Below are positions 26,593 through 35,628 of a stretch of DNA of 64,000 nucleotides, piece by piece. Both the position numbers and the translations under genes were made by a program. Position 1 is the first letter of the stretch. Each line of letters begins with the position of its first letter. The stretch is taken from contig NZ_JBEFNF010000001.1 in assembly GCF_040196175.1 (NCBI RefSeq), positions 558,001 to 622,000 of the forward strand, given 5' to 3'. The notes below the pieces were generated by a model. That model saw only the letters and a program-made list of their open reading frames with translations. It was not told the origin of the DNA and made no database searches. The DNA comes from Halospina sp040196175. Its GTDB lineage: Bacteria; Pseudomonadota; Gammaproteobacteria; Pseudomonadales; Oleiphilaceae.

Positions 26593-27807
26593 CTAGAGCC
26601 GACACGCCAGAACACCCGCCAGCTCGTCATCGGTCAGTTCAAGCGGATTGGTTTTCATGCTGCTGCCCCGGGCCCCGGCACAGACTCTGGGGATGTCCTC
26701 TCCCGTCATTCCATAGGCGCCGAGGCGGGGCAGATCCAGCTCCCGGACCCAGGCCCGCAGGCATTCAATCAGGGCTTCACCCGCCTCCGCATCGTTCAGG
26801 GTCGACTGGCCTGTCATCAGGCGTCCGACACGGGCGTATTTGGGGAGTGCCGTGGAATCCGGATTCCGCGCTCTGAGGGCATGGATGTTGGTGGCGGTCG
26901 CTTCTGCCAGCAGGGTGCCGCACACAACGCCGTGGGGCATCGGGAAGAAAGCGCCCAGGGGTGACGCAAAGCCGTGGACCGAGCCGAGTCCCGCCTGGGC
27001 CAGCGTGACGCCGGACATCAGGGAGGCGTAGGCGAGTTGCGTATAGCCCGATGACGCGTTTGTGTGGTCGCCTTCCCACGCGGCCCAGAAGCCTGCTTTG
27101 AAGGCCTCCATTCCAGACCAGGCCAGGGCGTCGGTTACCGGGTTGGCCCGGGTTGAGACATAGGATTCGAGCAGCTGCGTCAATGCATCCATGCCGTTGG
27201 CGGCGATCTGGGATCTGGGGCATGAAGCCAGCAGATCGGGGTCGACCAGGGCAACCCGGGCGACAAGCTGGTTGTCGCGGAATGACTTTTTGAACCCAGC
27301 GTCGCCCTGTACGCTCAGGACCGCGTTTCGCGTGGCTTCGCTGCCGGTGCCGGCGGTTGTCGGTACGGCGATCAGGGGAACGCTTGGGCCAGTGTAAGGC
27401 AGGTTGTTGCCGACACCCTCCAGGTGGTCCATGACGGAGGTGCCGGTGCGCAATAAGCCGGCAATGGCCTTGGCGGCATCCAGGACACTGCCACCGCCAA
27501 TGCCCACAACGACATCAATGCCGGATTGTCGATGCTGTGCCACCGACGCGTCCACAAGCTGGGGTGAAGGCTCACCATCCACCTGCACCCAGTCCCAGGT
27601 GATGCCCAGTGCCCCAAGCCCGGTCTTCAATACCGACCACGACGAGGTGCTGATGAACGCGTTCTGGCCGGTCACTATGAGCGCGTGTTGACCCCTCTGC
27701 TGAATGATCTGCGGCAGCTGCCTGATCTGCCCCTGGCCAAACTGGATTTCGGGCAGGGCAGCCACCTGGAATGGCGATAGGGTAGGGGTCTCGGATACCA
27801 GTGACAT
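26593..27807 (-). CDS. Iron-containing alcohol dehydrogenase (type III)
   Basis: A 404-residue NAD(P)-dependent alcohol dehydrogenase of the Fe-ADH family. The nucleotide part has VVVGIGGGSVLDAAKAIA and PLIAVPTTAGTGSEATRNAVL; the metal part has GSVHGFASPLGAFFPMPHGVVCG with the conserved histidines. The family includes glycerol, 1,3-propanediol, ethanol and methanol dehydrogenases. Family-level similarity does not settle the substrate. Its place inside the glycerol block suggests a C2-C3 alcohol or aldehyde, by inference only. Confidence 0.88.
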   Translation of the reverse strand: MSLVSETPTLSPFQVAALPEIQFGQGQIRQLPQIIQQRGQHALIVTGQNAFISTSSWSVLKTGLGALGITWDWVQVDGEPSPQLVDASVAQHRQSGIDVVVGIGGGSVLDAAKAIAGLLRTGTSVMDHLEGVGNNLPYTGPSVPLIAVPTTAGTGSEATRNAVLSVQGDAGFKKSFRDNQLVARVALVDPDLLASCPRSQIAANGMDALTQLLESYVSTRANPVTDALAWSGMEAFKAGFWAAWEGDHTNASSGYTQLAYASLMSGVTLAQAGLGSVHGFASPLGAFFPMPHGVVCGTLLAEATATNIHALRARNPDSTALPKYARVGRLMTGQSTLNDAEAGEALIECLRAWVRELDLPRLGAYGMTGEDIPRVCAGARGSSMKTNPLELTDDELAGVLACRL

Positions 27808-28167
27808 CTGTACTCCCGGGGCAGAGGCGAGTGATTGAAAGAGCGGCCAGTATAACCTGGATCGGTCGCCCAGGTCTGGTCCGGTTGCCGCCCCTATGAA
27901 GCTCGACTACACTTGGATCACTTGCCTTCCGATGGCTGGTTTGCGTCTACCCGTGTTTGTGGGAGACGGCAATCCATGGCTATCAGAACCCGGACGCAGC
28001 CGGGTTCGGGCGCAGGGTCATCAGAGCCACGCGCCCGGGGTAGGGATTGTTTCGGGACCTACTGACACAGCAGAAACACCCGGGTTGGCGGTGCGGCGGT
28101 TGTCGATTCTGAAAAAGGGTCGGGCTGCACGGCGTCACGCGGGTCGTGTTTCAGCAGGGATCCCGTT
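27808..28167. other. Intergenic stretch between alcohol dehydrogenase and chemoreceptor genes
   Basis: Holds the divergent promoters of the two genes. One 7-base stem AACCCGG/CCGGGTT (around 27986-28005) is visible. No riboswitch class, small ORF with a ribosome site or TTTTCG-type operator was recognised. Confidence 0.4.
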
Positions 28168-29697
28168 ATGAGATTGACCAACCGTATCAGCTTTCGATTC
28201 ATTACCGTGACCGGTGCCATTCTGGTACTGCTATTGACGGTATTCGCCTACAACAATCATCAGGCCAATGCCGAGGCCCTGAATCAACAGATGGCCAACC
28301 AGGTTGATGCCACGGTGTTCCGTCTTGAACAAAGCCTTCCCGCTACCCTTTGGAATTTCAAAGCCAGTCAGAGCCTGCTGATTGCCGATGCCGAGCTGGC
28401 GGCAGAGGCCATTGAGGCCATTTTCGTGTACAGAACGGATGGCAATGAGCTGATCCTGGGGCGCCAGACTGACGCGGAAAAGGAGCTGGGCACCGGTGAG
28501 GCTGACCGAAGTGCCTTTCCCGAAGAGCCGGACCGTCTGGTTGAGTTGGAGTGGAGCGACTCAGTGATTGGCGAAGCGCATCTGTTCCTGGATGACTCGT
28601 CGGTCCAGCAGGCTATGACCGATGCACTGAGACAGAACGTGATCCAGAACGTCCTGCTGGTGGTCGTCATCATGGCTGCCATCGCGCTCTTACTGCATGT
28701 TCTGGTCAGCCGTCCCATCAAGGCGGTGTCCCTGGCCCTGGCGGATATCGCGAGTGGCGATGGCGACCTTACCCAGGAAATCCACATCCGTCGGCAGGAC
28801 GAAATCGGCGCGCTGGCCCGGAACTTCAATCTGTTCATTGGAACCATCCGCCAGCTGGTCCAGGAAGTCGTGGCCTCGGTGGAACGGATGGGTGACGCGA
28901 TTACCGACAACCAGGCGATCACGCGGCGTACCAGCGAAGGCGCGCGTGCACAGCGTGAAGAAACCGACCAGGTCGCGGCGGCCATGCAGGAAATGACCAG
29001 CACGACCGAGGAGGTGTCCAGAAGTGCGAACAGTGCCTCGGCGTCGGCCGACAGTGCCCATGGAGACGGCGAGCAGGCCCGGGAAATCGTGCGTGACGCC
29101 ATCTCCGCGATCGTGTCACTGGCGGACGACATTGAAGAAAGCGCCGGAGCCGTGCGCTCGCTGGAAGGCGATGTGGCGAACATTTCCACGGTATTGGATG
29201 TTATTCGCAGTATTGCGGAACAGACCAATCTGCTGGCGCTCAATGCGGCTATTGAGGCAGCTCGCGCCGGTGAGCAGGGACGCGGTTTTGCCGTAGTGGC
29301 CGACGAAGTGCGTACACTCGCCAGCCGGACACAGAGCAGCACGGAAGAGATCCACACCATGATCGAGCAACTGCAGAGTGGCGCTGGTAACGCCGTCCGG
29401 TCGATGACGGGCAGTCAGGAACGGGGCGTTAAGACGGTGGAGCAGGCGCGTGAGGTGGAGAAATCCCTTGAGAATGTGGCGGACGCTGTTGCCCAGATCA
29501 ATGAGATGAATACTCAAATTGCCAGCGCCGCGTCCCAGCAGACCTCTGTCGCCAGCGAGGTCAGTGGCAGCCTGACGCGTATCGTCGAAATTGCGGACAG
29601 CGCTGAGAACGAGGCAAGGGAGGCAGAGCGGAACAGTGAGGGTCTGGGTGAGCTGGCCGCGGAACTGCGTCGCGTTGTGGGCATTTTCAAGGTTTAA
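28168..29697 (+). CDS. Methyl-accepting chemotaxis protein
   Basis: A 509-residue chemoreceptor. TM1 at about 12-28, a periplasmic sensor of about 140 residues with no named fold, TM2 at about 157-180, HAMP to about 235 (SRPIKAVSLALADIASGDGD), then the signalling domain with the hairpin tip AEQTNLLALNAAIEAARAGE and GRGFAVVADEVRTLA. No C-terminal CheR-docking pentapeptide: it ends VGIFKV. Placement beside the glycerol transporter suggests it could sense glycerol or a binding protein, but nothing in the sensor domain shows this. Confidence 0.93.
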   Translation: MRLTNRISFRFITVTGAILVLLLTVFAYNNHQANAEALNQQMANQVDATVFRLEQSLPATLWNFKASQSLLIADAELAAEAIEAIFVYRTDGNELILGRQTDAEKELGTGEADRSAFPEEPDRLVELEWSDSVIGEAHLFLDDSSVQQAMTDALRQNVIQNVLLVVVIMAAIALLLHVLVSRPIKAVSLALADIASGDGDLTQEIHIRRQDEIGALARNFNLFIGTIRQLVQEVVASVERMGDAITDNQAITRRTSEGARAQREETDQVAAAMQEMTSTTEEVSRSANSASASADSAHGDGEQAREIVRDAISAIVSLADDIEESAGAVRSLEGDVANISTVLDVIRSIAEQTNLLALNAAIEAARAGEQGRGFAVVADEVRTLASRTQSSTEEIHTMIEQLQSGAGNAVRSMTGSQERGVKTVEQAREVEKSLENVADAVAQINEMNTQIASAASQQTSVASEVSGSLTRIVEIADSAENEAREAERNSEGLGELAAELRRVVGIFKV

Positions 29698-29703
29698 GGA
29701 TGG

Positions 29704-29723
29704 AAAACCACCCCAGGGGGTGG
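29704..29723 (-). terminator. Probable terminator after the second glycerol-binding-protein gene
   Basis: Minus-strand stem CCACCCC ... GGGGTGG followed by TTTT. The stem sequence is nearly the same as that of the terminator at 31634-31662 after the first binding-protein gene. Confidence 0.6.
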
Positions 29724-29836
29724 CTGCCATACTGAAACACTCCCGCCATCTTGCGGTACCACATAATATGGTGATGCCTCGGGGGATTTGATGATCCGGG
29801 CAAGGCTTTGGCTCGCCATCCATTGGGTATCAGGAT

Positions 29837-31579
29837 TCAGGGGGCGTCACCCCAGCTCCGTAAAAGCTCATTGTAAGGCACAGTTTTGCCTTTCGGGTTT
29901 TCATCGGGAAGTAAGGATCTGGGTGCGCCCGGTTTTGCAAGCCACTTGCGTGCTTTACCCGCTTCATTAAGCTTCGGCGCACATTTTTCCATTTTATCGG
30001 TCTTTTCAAGACGATTCAGCATGTGATCCAGCGCTTCAGCTAAGTTGTCAAGTGCTTGCCTTGGTGCCATCTCTCCGCGTACTACTCGACCTATGTTCAT
30101 CCACCAAAGTGAGGCCAATTTCGGATAGTCGGGAACATTGGTTCCAGTTGGTGTCCACTCATTCCGCGCTGGGCTGCGATAGAATTCCACGAGACCACCA
30201 AGTCTGGGCGCCATTTCCGTCATGACATCGGAATTGATATCGGACTCGCGAATCGGCGTCAGCCCTTCCAGAGTTTTTTCCAGCGAGACGGATTTAGCAA
30301 CCGTGAACTGCGCGTAGAGCCAGGCAGCGAGGCGACGCTTTTTGGGTGTGGAGCTCAAGAATGTCCATGCGCCGACATCCTGATATCCGAGTTTCATGCC
30401 ATCTTTCCAATAGGCGCCGCGAGGAGAGGGTGCCATACGCCATTTTGGAGTACCGTCAGCATTAACGACAGGCAGTCGCTTATCGAGCATGCTTCCTGTG
30501 AAAGTGGTATACCAGAAGATCTGCTGTGCGATGTGGCCCTGCCCCGGGACCGAGCCTGCCTCAGAAAAGGTCATGTCCTTCGCTTCTTCTGGCGCATAAC
30601 TCTCAAGCCAGTGGATATACTTTTTCGTTGCGTAGACTGCTGCGGGCGCATTCGTGGCGCCGCCACGATCCACGCCGGCTCCAACCGGTCGGCAATCCTC
30701 AACGCGAATGCCCCATTCATCCACCGGCACACCGTTTGGGAGTCCTTTATCACCACCGCCCGCCATAGAAAACCAGGCATCGTGAAAACGCCAGCCAAGT
30801 GACGGATGGAATTTGCCATAATCCATGTGTCCGTAAACAGGCTCTCCGTCAATCTCCTGCACGTCTTCCGTGAAAAATTCGGCGATGTCCTCGTAGGCAG
30901 ACCAGTTCCTCGGGACGTCGAGTTCATAGCCGTATGCCTCTTTAAACCGCTTCTGTAGGTCGGGTCTCTCGAACCAGTCAGCGCGGTACCAGTAAAGATT
31001 GGCGAACTGCTGTGTGGGCAGTTGGTAAAGTATGCCGTCAGGTCCAGTGGTAAAGGCCAAGCCGATAAAGTCATCGAGGTCCAGCGTTGGCAGTGTGTAA
31101 TCACCCCCCTCAACCCGCATCAAATGATCAATCGGCACCACTTTACCCGAGCGAAAATGGGTTCCGATCAGATCAGAGTCATTAACGTAAGCATCATATA
31201 TGTTCTGATCTGTCTGCATCTGCTTCTGGAGTGTGTTGACAAGGTCGCCCTCCGGAATCACTTCGTGGTTTACTGTTATTCCGGTAATTTCCTCGAATGC
31301 CTCCGCCAGAACGTTGGATTCGTATTGATGGGTCGCAAGACTTTCTGATGCGACATTAATTTTCATATCACGTAAAGGCTTGGCTGCCGCAGCAAACCAT
31401 TTGAGCTCCGCAACCTGCTCGGACTTGGTCAAAGTGGATCTTTTGAAACGTTGATCCGCCCATTTCTCTGCGGCCCATGAGTACTGCTCGGCGCTCACGT
31501 TCAGGCTGAGAGCCATGATTGTCACACTCATAACAGAGGCGAGAAGTTGAATGTGTGCACGCTTTTTTTTGTTGTTCAT
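29837..31579 (-). CDS. Second glycerol ABC-transporter substrate-binding protein (GlpV paralogue)
   Basis: A 580-residue periplasmic protein with a signal peptide (residues about 1-30, ALSLNVSA then EQYSWAAEK). It aligns along its whole length with the product of the upstream gene at 31760-33499. Shared blocks are YESNVLAEAFEEITGI, QQFANLYWYRADWF, GHMDYGKFHPSLGWRFHDAW, GYQDVGAWTFLSSTP and LEGLTPIRESDI. It is smaller in GC and more basic than its partner. A terminator lies in the 180 bases between them, so it is probably transcribed separately or by read-through. Tandem binding proteins could broaden the substrate range (glycerol and a related polyol) or affinity range. Confidence 0.85.
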   Translation of the reverse strand: MNNKKKRAHIQLLASVMSVTIMALSLNVSAEQYSWAAEKWADQRFKRSTLTKSEQVAELKWFAAAAKPLRDMKINVASESLATHQYESNVLAEAFEEITGITVNHEVIPEGDLVNTLQKQMQTDQNIYDAYVNDSDLIGTHFRSGKVVPIDHLMRVEGGDYTLPTLDLDDFIGLAFTTGPDGILYQLPTQQFANLYWYRADWFERPDLQKRFKEAYGYELDVPRNWSAYEDIAEFFTEDVQEIDGEPVYGHMDYGKFHPSLGWRFHDAWFSMAGGGDKGLPNGVPVDEWGIRVEDCRPVGAGVDRGGATNAPAAVYATKKYIHWLESYAPEEAKDMTFSEAGSVPGQGHIAQQIFWYTTFTGSMLDKRLPVVNADGTPKWRMAPSPRGAYWKDGMKLGYQDVGAWTFLSSTPKKRRLAAWLYAQFTVAKSVSLEKTLEGLTPIRESDINSDVMTEMAPRLGGLVEFYRSPARNEWTPTGTNVPDYPKLASLWWMNIGRVVRGEMAPRQALDNLAEALDHMLNRLEKTDKMEKCAPKLNEAGKARKWLAKPGAPRSLLPDENPKGKTVPYNELLRSWGDAP

Positions 31580-31633
31580 AACCCACCTCTATCGCTTTGG
31601 GTCCGGGTGAATAATTCGCAGTGTAGGTTGGGC

Positions 31634-31662
31634 AAAAATAAAGCCACCCCTGAGGGGTGGCT
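31634..31662 (-). terminator. Rho-independent terminator after glpV
   Basis: Minus-strand stem AGCCACCCC / GGGGTGGCT with a 3-base loop, followed by a U-rich run (TTTATTTTT). It should end most transcripts of the glpSTPQV operon before the second binding-protein gene. Confidence 0.85.
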
Positions 31663-31759
31663 AAGGGACACTACAAACACAGAGGTTTTGTAGTAAGGCT
31701 GTACGGGAACGCAGACCCCGCAAAGCCCGCTTCCAGGGGTCACCCCCTTTTATCGTGCA

Positions 31760-33499
31760 TTACTGGCTGTTGCCGGACTGCCATTCCTCCATCATCTTGT
31801 CGTACGGCATAGTGGTGCCCTGAGGCATCTCATTATCCAGCTTGGGCTTGGGAGCACCGTCTTTGTCGTACCAGTATTCGGGGTCACGCTCCTCGTTCAT
31901 GACAGGGGCGTATTTATCGAATACATCAGCACGCGCGAGGCGCTTCATGATGTCATCCATGGCTTCCGCCAGATTATCCAGGCCTTCCTTCGGTGTGACA
32001 TCGCGGTTCATGACCGGTGCGAGGTTCTTCCACCACAGGGGGGCCATACGTGGATAGTCCGGCACGTTGGTGCTTGAGGGGGTCCACCAGCTCTCGTTCT
32101 CGCTCCGGTAGAACTCCACCAGGCCGCCAAGTTGTGGCGCCATTTCCGTCATCTTTTCGGACTCGATGTCAGACCGGCGGATGGGCGTGAGGCCTTCGAT
32201 CAGCTTTTCCAGAGACACTGACTTGGCAGTGGTGAACTGCCCGAACAGCCAGGCCGCGGTCCGGCGATCTTCCGGTGTTGAATCAAAGAAGGTCCACGAC
32301 CCCACGTCCTGGTAACCGACCTTCATGCCTTCTTCCCAGTAAGGGCCGGTCGGAGACGGCGCCATACGCCATTTCGGATTGCCTTCATCATCGGTTACGG
32401 CCACGCTCGGGTCGACCATGTCGGCCGTGAACGCGGTATACCAGAAGATCTGCTGGGCAATAGTGCCTTCAGCGGGGACAGGGCCTGCCTCACCGAACGT
32501 CATGCCAGCTGCCTCGGGCGGCGCGTAGGCGTGCAACCAGTCCACGGCCTTGGTCATGGCGAATACCGAGGCCGGTGAGTTGGTAGCGCCACCACGCGAT
32601 ACACTGGCGCCGACCGGGTTGGCGTTTTCATCCACACGGATACCCCAGTCGTCTACCGGATTACCGAAAGGAAGACCCTTGCTGCCCATGCCGGCCATGG
32701 AGAGCCAGGAGTCGTGGAAGCGCCAGCCCAGCGAGGGATCACGGCGTCCGTAATCCATGTGGCCGTAGACCTTTTCCCCGTCGATCTTATTTACACGCTC
32801 TGTGAAGAATTCAGCGATTTCTTCATAGGCTGTCCAGTTCGTGGGGACGCCCAGCTCATAGCCGTAAATCTCTTTGAACTGCGCCTTCAGGTCGGGGTCT
32901 GTGAACCAGTCATAACGGAACCAGTAAAGGTTGGCGAACTGCTGCGTCGGCAACTGATAGATATCGCCGTCCGGACCGGTGGTGTACTGAATGCCGATAA
33001 AGTCATCCAGGTCCAGCCTCGGGTTGGTGTAGTCCGCCCACTCGTCCGCCATTGCTTCCGAGAGATTGATGGTGGTGCCGTAACGGATGTGCGTACCGAT
33101 CGCGTCCGAATCGTTGACGAAACCGTCATAGATGTTGCGGCCGGTCTGCATCTGCGTCTGCATGGTATCAACCACATCACCCTCACCGATGATGTTGTGG
33201 GTGATATCGATCCCGGTAATTTCCGAAAACGCCTTGGCCAGAACCTCACTTTCGTACTTATGTGTAGTGAGACCTTCCGCCACGGTGCGGATCTCCATGC
33301 CGCGGAAGGGCTCAGCGGCTTCGGCGAACCACTTGAGTTCCTGGATCTGCTCTTCGCGCGACAGTGTCGAGTGTTCGAATTTGTCCACCCAGCGCTCTAT
33401 CGCCGCGTCTCTCTCCTGCTCGCTGGCGGACAGCGTGCCGGATGCGAGCATGATGCTACCTGCTAGTACCGATAGGTACATTGTCTTGTTATTTTTCAT
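31760..33499 (-). CDS. glpV: Glycerol ABC-transporter substrate-binding protein
   Basis: A 579-residue periplasmic binding protein, unusually long for the class but normal for GlpV. Signal peptide about 1-24 (SIMLASGTLSA then SEQERD). The blocks QQFANLYWFRYDWF, GHMDYGRRDPSLGWRFHDSW and GYQDVGSWTFFDSTPEDRR are characteristic of this family. The protein is strongly acidic. It follows the permeases and a DUF2160 gene in the order known from the rhizobial glycerol transporter, in which GlpV binds glycerol. Confidence 0.88.
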   Translation of the reverse strand: MKNNKTMYLSVLAGSIMLASGTLSASEQERDAAIERWVDKFEHSTLSREEQIQELKWFAEAAEPFRGMEIRTVAEGLTTHKYESEVLAKAFSEITGIDITHNIIGEGDVVDTMQTQMQTGRNIYDGFVNDSDAIGTHIRYGTTINLSEAMADEWADYTNPRLDLDDFIGIQYTTGPDGDIYQLPTQQFANLYWFRYDWFTDPDLKAQFKEIYGYELGVPTNWTAYEEIAEFFTERVNKIDGEKVYGHMDYGRRDPSLGWRFHDSWLSMAGMGSKGLPFGNPVDDWGIRVDENANPVGASVSRGGATNSPASVFAMTKAVDWLHAYAPPEAAGMTFGEAGPVPAEGTIAQQIFWYTAFTADMVDPSVAVTDDEGNPKWRMAPSPTGPYWEEGMKVGYQDVGSWTFFDSTPEDRRTAAWLFGQFTTAKSVSLEKLIEGLTPIRRSDIESEKMTEMAPQLGGLVEFYRSENESWWTPSSTNVPDYPRMAPLWWKNLAPVMNRDVTPKEGLDNLAEAMDDIMKRLARADVFDKYAPVMNEERDPEYWYDKDGAPKPKLDNEMPQGTTMPYDKMMEEWQSGNSQ

Positions 33500-33559
33500 G
33501 CTTACCTCTTCGCTCGTTTTATCATCCCTGGCGTTTGCTTCGTCCCTGCACCCAATGAT

Positions 33560-33832
33560 TCAGCCCCAGCGAAGCAGTATCGCCATCCAGGCAATACAAG
33601 CCACCAGAACCAACCAAAGACTGATATCCGTAAAGCCAATGGCGCCCAGATGGATATAGGCGGACGTCAGTAGGCTGATGAAGAAGCGGTCACCCCGAGT
33701 GGTTGCAACGGGCAGAAACCCTTTGCGTTCAACCGTGGGTGACAGGATTTCCCAGAGGGTCATGCCTCCGAGCAATGCGGCGATCGTCGAAAAGAAAATC
33801 GCGGTTGGTGCTGTCCAAACCATCCAATTCAT
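33560..33832 (-). CDS. DUF2160 small membrane protein of the glycerol transporter operon
   Basis: A 90-residue protein with two or three transmembrane helices (TAPTAIFFSTIAALLGGMT, then SLWLVLVACIAWMAILLRWG). DUF2160 genes are found almost only inside GlpSTPQV-type operons, between permease and binding protein, as here. Role unknown; a permease accessory subunit is plausible. ATG 33832 has GGGAG nine bases upstream; the open extension to 33922 runs back into glpQ. Confidence 0.82.
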   Translation of the reverse strand: MNWMVWTAPTAIFFSTIAALLGGMTLWEILSPTVERKGFLPVATTRGDRFFISLLTSAYIHLGAIGFTDISLWLVLVACIAWMAILLRWG

Positions 33833-33848
33833 GATCCGTCTCCCGTAA

Positions 33849-34742
33849 TCAGGTGCGGCCCAGGGCAAAACCCTTGGCGATGTGATTGCGCACGAAGTAG
33901 ACCACCAGAATGCCTGGAACAATGGTTAGTACTCCGGCTGCGGCCAGAGTGGACCAGTCTATGCCCGAGGCTGTGGATGTCCGCGTCATAACGGCGCCTA
34001 TGGGTTGCGCGTTGGTGGCGGTCAGCGTCCGGGCAAGCAGTAATTCCACCCAGGAAAACATAAAGAGGAAAAACAGAGTCACGCCTACACCGGACCGGAT
34101 CATCGGGATAAAGATCTTGACGAAGAATCCAGGAAAGGTGTGGCCGTCGATGTAGGCCGTTTCATCCACCTCTTTGGGCACACCGCTCATAAAGCCTTCA
34201 AGAATCCATACCGCCAACGGGATATTGAACAGGCAATGAGCCAACGCCACACCGACGTGTGTATCGAACAACCCGACGGAGTAATACAGCTGGAAGTAGG
34301 GCAGCAAAAATACTGCCGGTGGCGCCATGAGGTTGGTGAGCAACCAAAAAAACAGATGCTTATCACCGATGAACTCATACCGACTGAACGCGTAGGCCGC
34401 AGGCAGGGCTACACAGATACTGATCAGCATGTTTATGGCGACATAGGTAAGGGAGTTGACATACCCCATGTACCAGGTGGGGTCTGTCAGGATCTTATTG
34501 TAGCTGTCAAAAGTCAGATCCTGTGGCCAGAGCGAAAAAACACTCAGGATTTCCTGGTTCGACTGCAGTGACATGTTGATCAGCCAATAGATCGGCAGCA
34601 GGGTAAAAATCAGATATAGCCCTAGCAACGCGCGGTTACGTACTTTGGGTGTCCCCTTGTGCGCGCTGACTTTTCGGGTCAGTGGCGCGGCTTCGGCACT
34701 CTCCTGTGCCTGACCCTGGTTTTTGATTGTTGTTGTAGTCAT
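33849..34742 (-). CDS. glpQ: Glycerol ABC-transporter permease
   Basis: A 297-residue inner-membrane permease of the sugar/polyol type with six helices. The EAA-like cytoplasmic loop is PKEVDETAYIDGHTFPGFF, which docks the ATPases. The N-terminal 30 residues are polar and non-conserved. The gene starts one base after glpP ends. The name here follows the rhizobial glycerol transporter and should not be confused with glycerophosphodiester phosphodiesterase GlpQ. Confidence 0.87.
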   Translation of the reverse strand: MTTTTIKNQGQAQESAEAAPLTRKVSAHKGTPKVRNRALLGLYLIFTLLPIYWLINMSLQSNQEILSVFSLWPQDLTFDSYNKILTDPTWYMGYVNSLTYVAINMLISICVALPAAYAFSRYEFIGDKHLFFWLLTNLMAPPAVFLLPYFQLYYSVGLFDTHVGVALAHCLFNIPLAVWILEGFMSGVPKEVDETAYIDGHTFPGFFVKIFIPMIRSGVGVTLFFLFMFSWVELLLARTLTATNAQPIGAVMTRTSTASGIDWSTLAAAGVLTIVPGILVVYFVRNHIAKGFALGRT

Positions 34743-34743
34743 C

Positions 34744-35628
34744 TCAGGCGTCCCCGTTTTTGGTTGCTTTCTCTTTCTGCATATTCATGATGCCGATGTA
34801 GAACACGTAGCTCACCGCCAGAATGATCAGGAAGTAGATGATGGAAAATGCCGCAGAGGGCCCCAGATCCTGCTGCGCTATTGCCATCGTCGTCAGTGAT
34901 TGACTCAGGAAGGTGGTGGAGCTGCCAGGGCCGCCGCCGGTGAGTACAAAGGGTTCGGCGTAGATCATAAAGGAATGCATGAAGCGAAGCAGAACGCCGA
35001 TGACCAGCACGTTAGTCAGCTTCGGCAATTGGATGTAACGAAAGACAGCCCACTTTGACGCACGGTCAATCCGGGCCGCCTGATAATAGGCTTCAGGAAT
35101 GGATCTCAGTCCGCTGTAGCACAGCAATGCGATCAGCGGCGTCCAGTGCCAGACGTCCATAAGAATGATCGTGATCCAGGCATCAGTGGCATTGCTGGTG
35201 ATGCTGTAAGTGTACCCCAGCTCGCGGATGCCATGGCCCATCAGACCAATATCACCCCGAGTAAAAATCTGCCACATGCTCCCAACCACAGACCAGGGCA
35301 CTAACAATGGCAAAGTGATCAGAATCAATACCGCTGATGCCTGCCAACCTTTTTTCGGCATCAGCAGCGCAATGCCGATGCCAAGAGGGATCTGGATTGC
35401 CAAGATCGTGAATGAGAAGCCGAATTGGCGAAGGAGTGCACTCTGGAACCGCGGGTCATTCAGTGTTTTTTCAAACCACTCCGTGCCAACGAAAAATGCC
35501 GAGTTGCCGAGAATGTCCTGCAGTGAGTAGTTCACAACCGTCATTAAAGGGATGATGGCGGAAAATGACACCAAAACGAGCATCGGCAGTACAAGCAACC
35601 ACGCTTTGTTGTTCTTAACTTTACTCAT
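34744..35628 (-). CDS. glpP: Glycerol ABC-transporter permease
   Basis: A 294-residue permease with six helices and the EAA loop SIPEAYYQAARIDRASKWAVF. Its start overlaps the 3' end of glpT by eight bases, so translation is coupled. With GlpQ it would form the heterodimeric channel for glycerol. Confidence 0.87.
   Translation of the reverse strand: MSKVKNNKAWLLVLPMLVLVSFSAIIPLMTVVNYSLQDILGNSAFFVGTEWFEKTLNDPRFQSALLRQFGFSFTILAIQIPLGIGIALLMPKKGWQASAVLILITLPLLVPWSVVGSMWQIFTRGDIGLMGHGIRELGYTYSITSNATDAWITIILMDVWHWTPLIALLCYSGLRSIPEAYYQAARIDRASKWAVFRYIQLPKLTNVLVIGVLLRFMHSFMIYAEPFVLTGGGPGSSTTFLSQSLTTMAIAQQDLGPSAAFSIIYFLIILAVSYVFYIGIMNMQKEKATKNGDA

Noticed and set aside
27808..28167. Possible riboswitch or small RNA in the 360-base gap
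   Set aside because: Only one short stem is seen and no known riboswitch core could be recognised.
28368..29360. A 330-codon frame antisense to the chemoreceptor gene
   Set aside because: Ser/Arg/Ala-rich shadow translation with no family features; the chemoreceptor signalling domain is intact on the plus strand.
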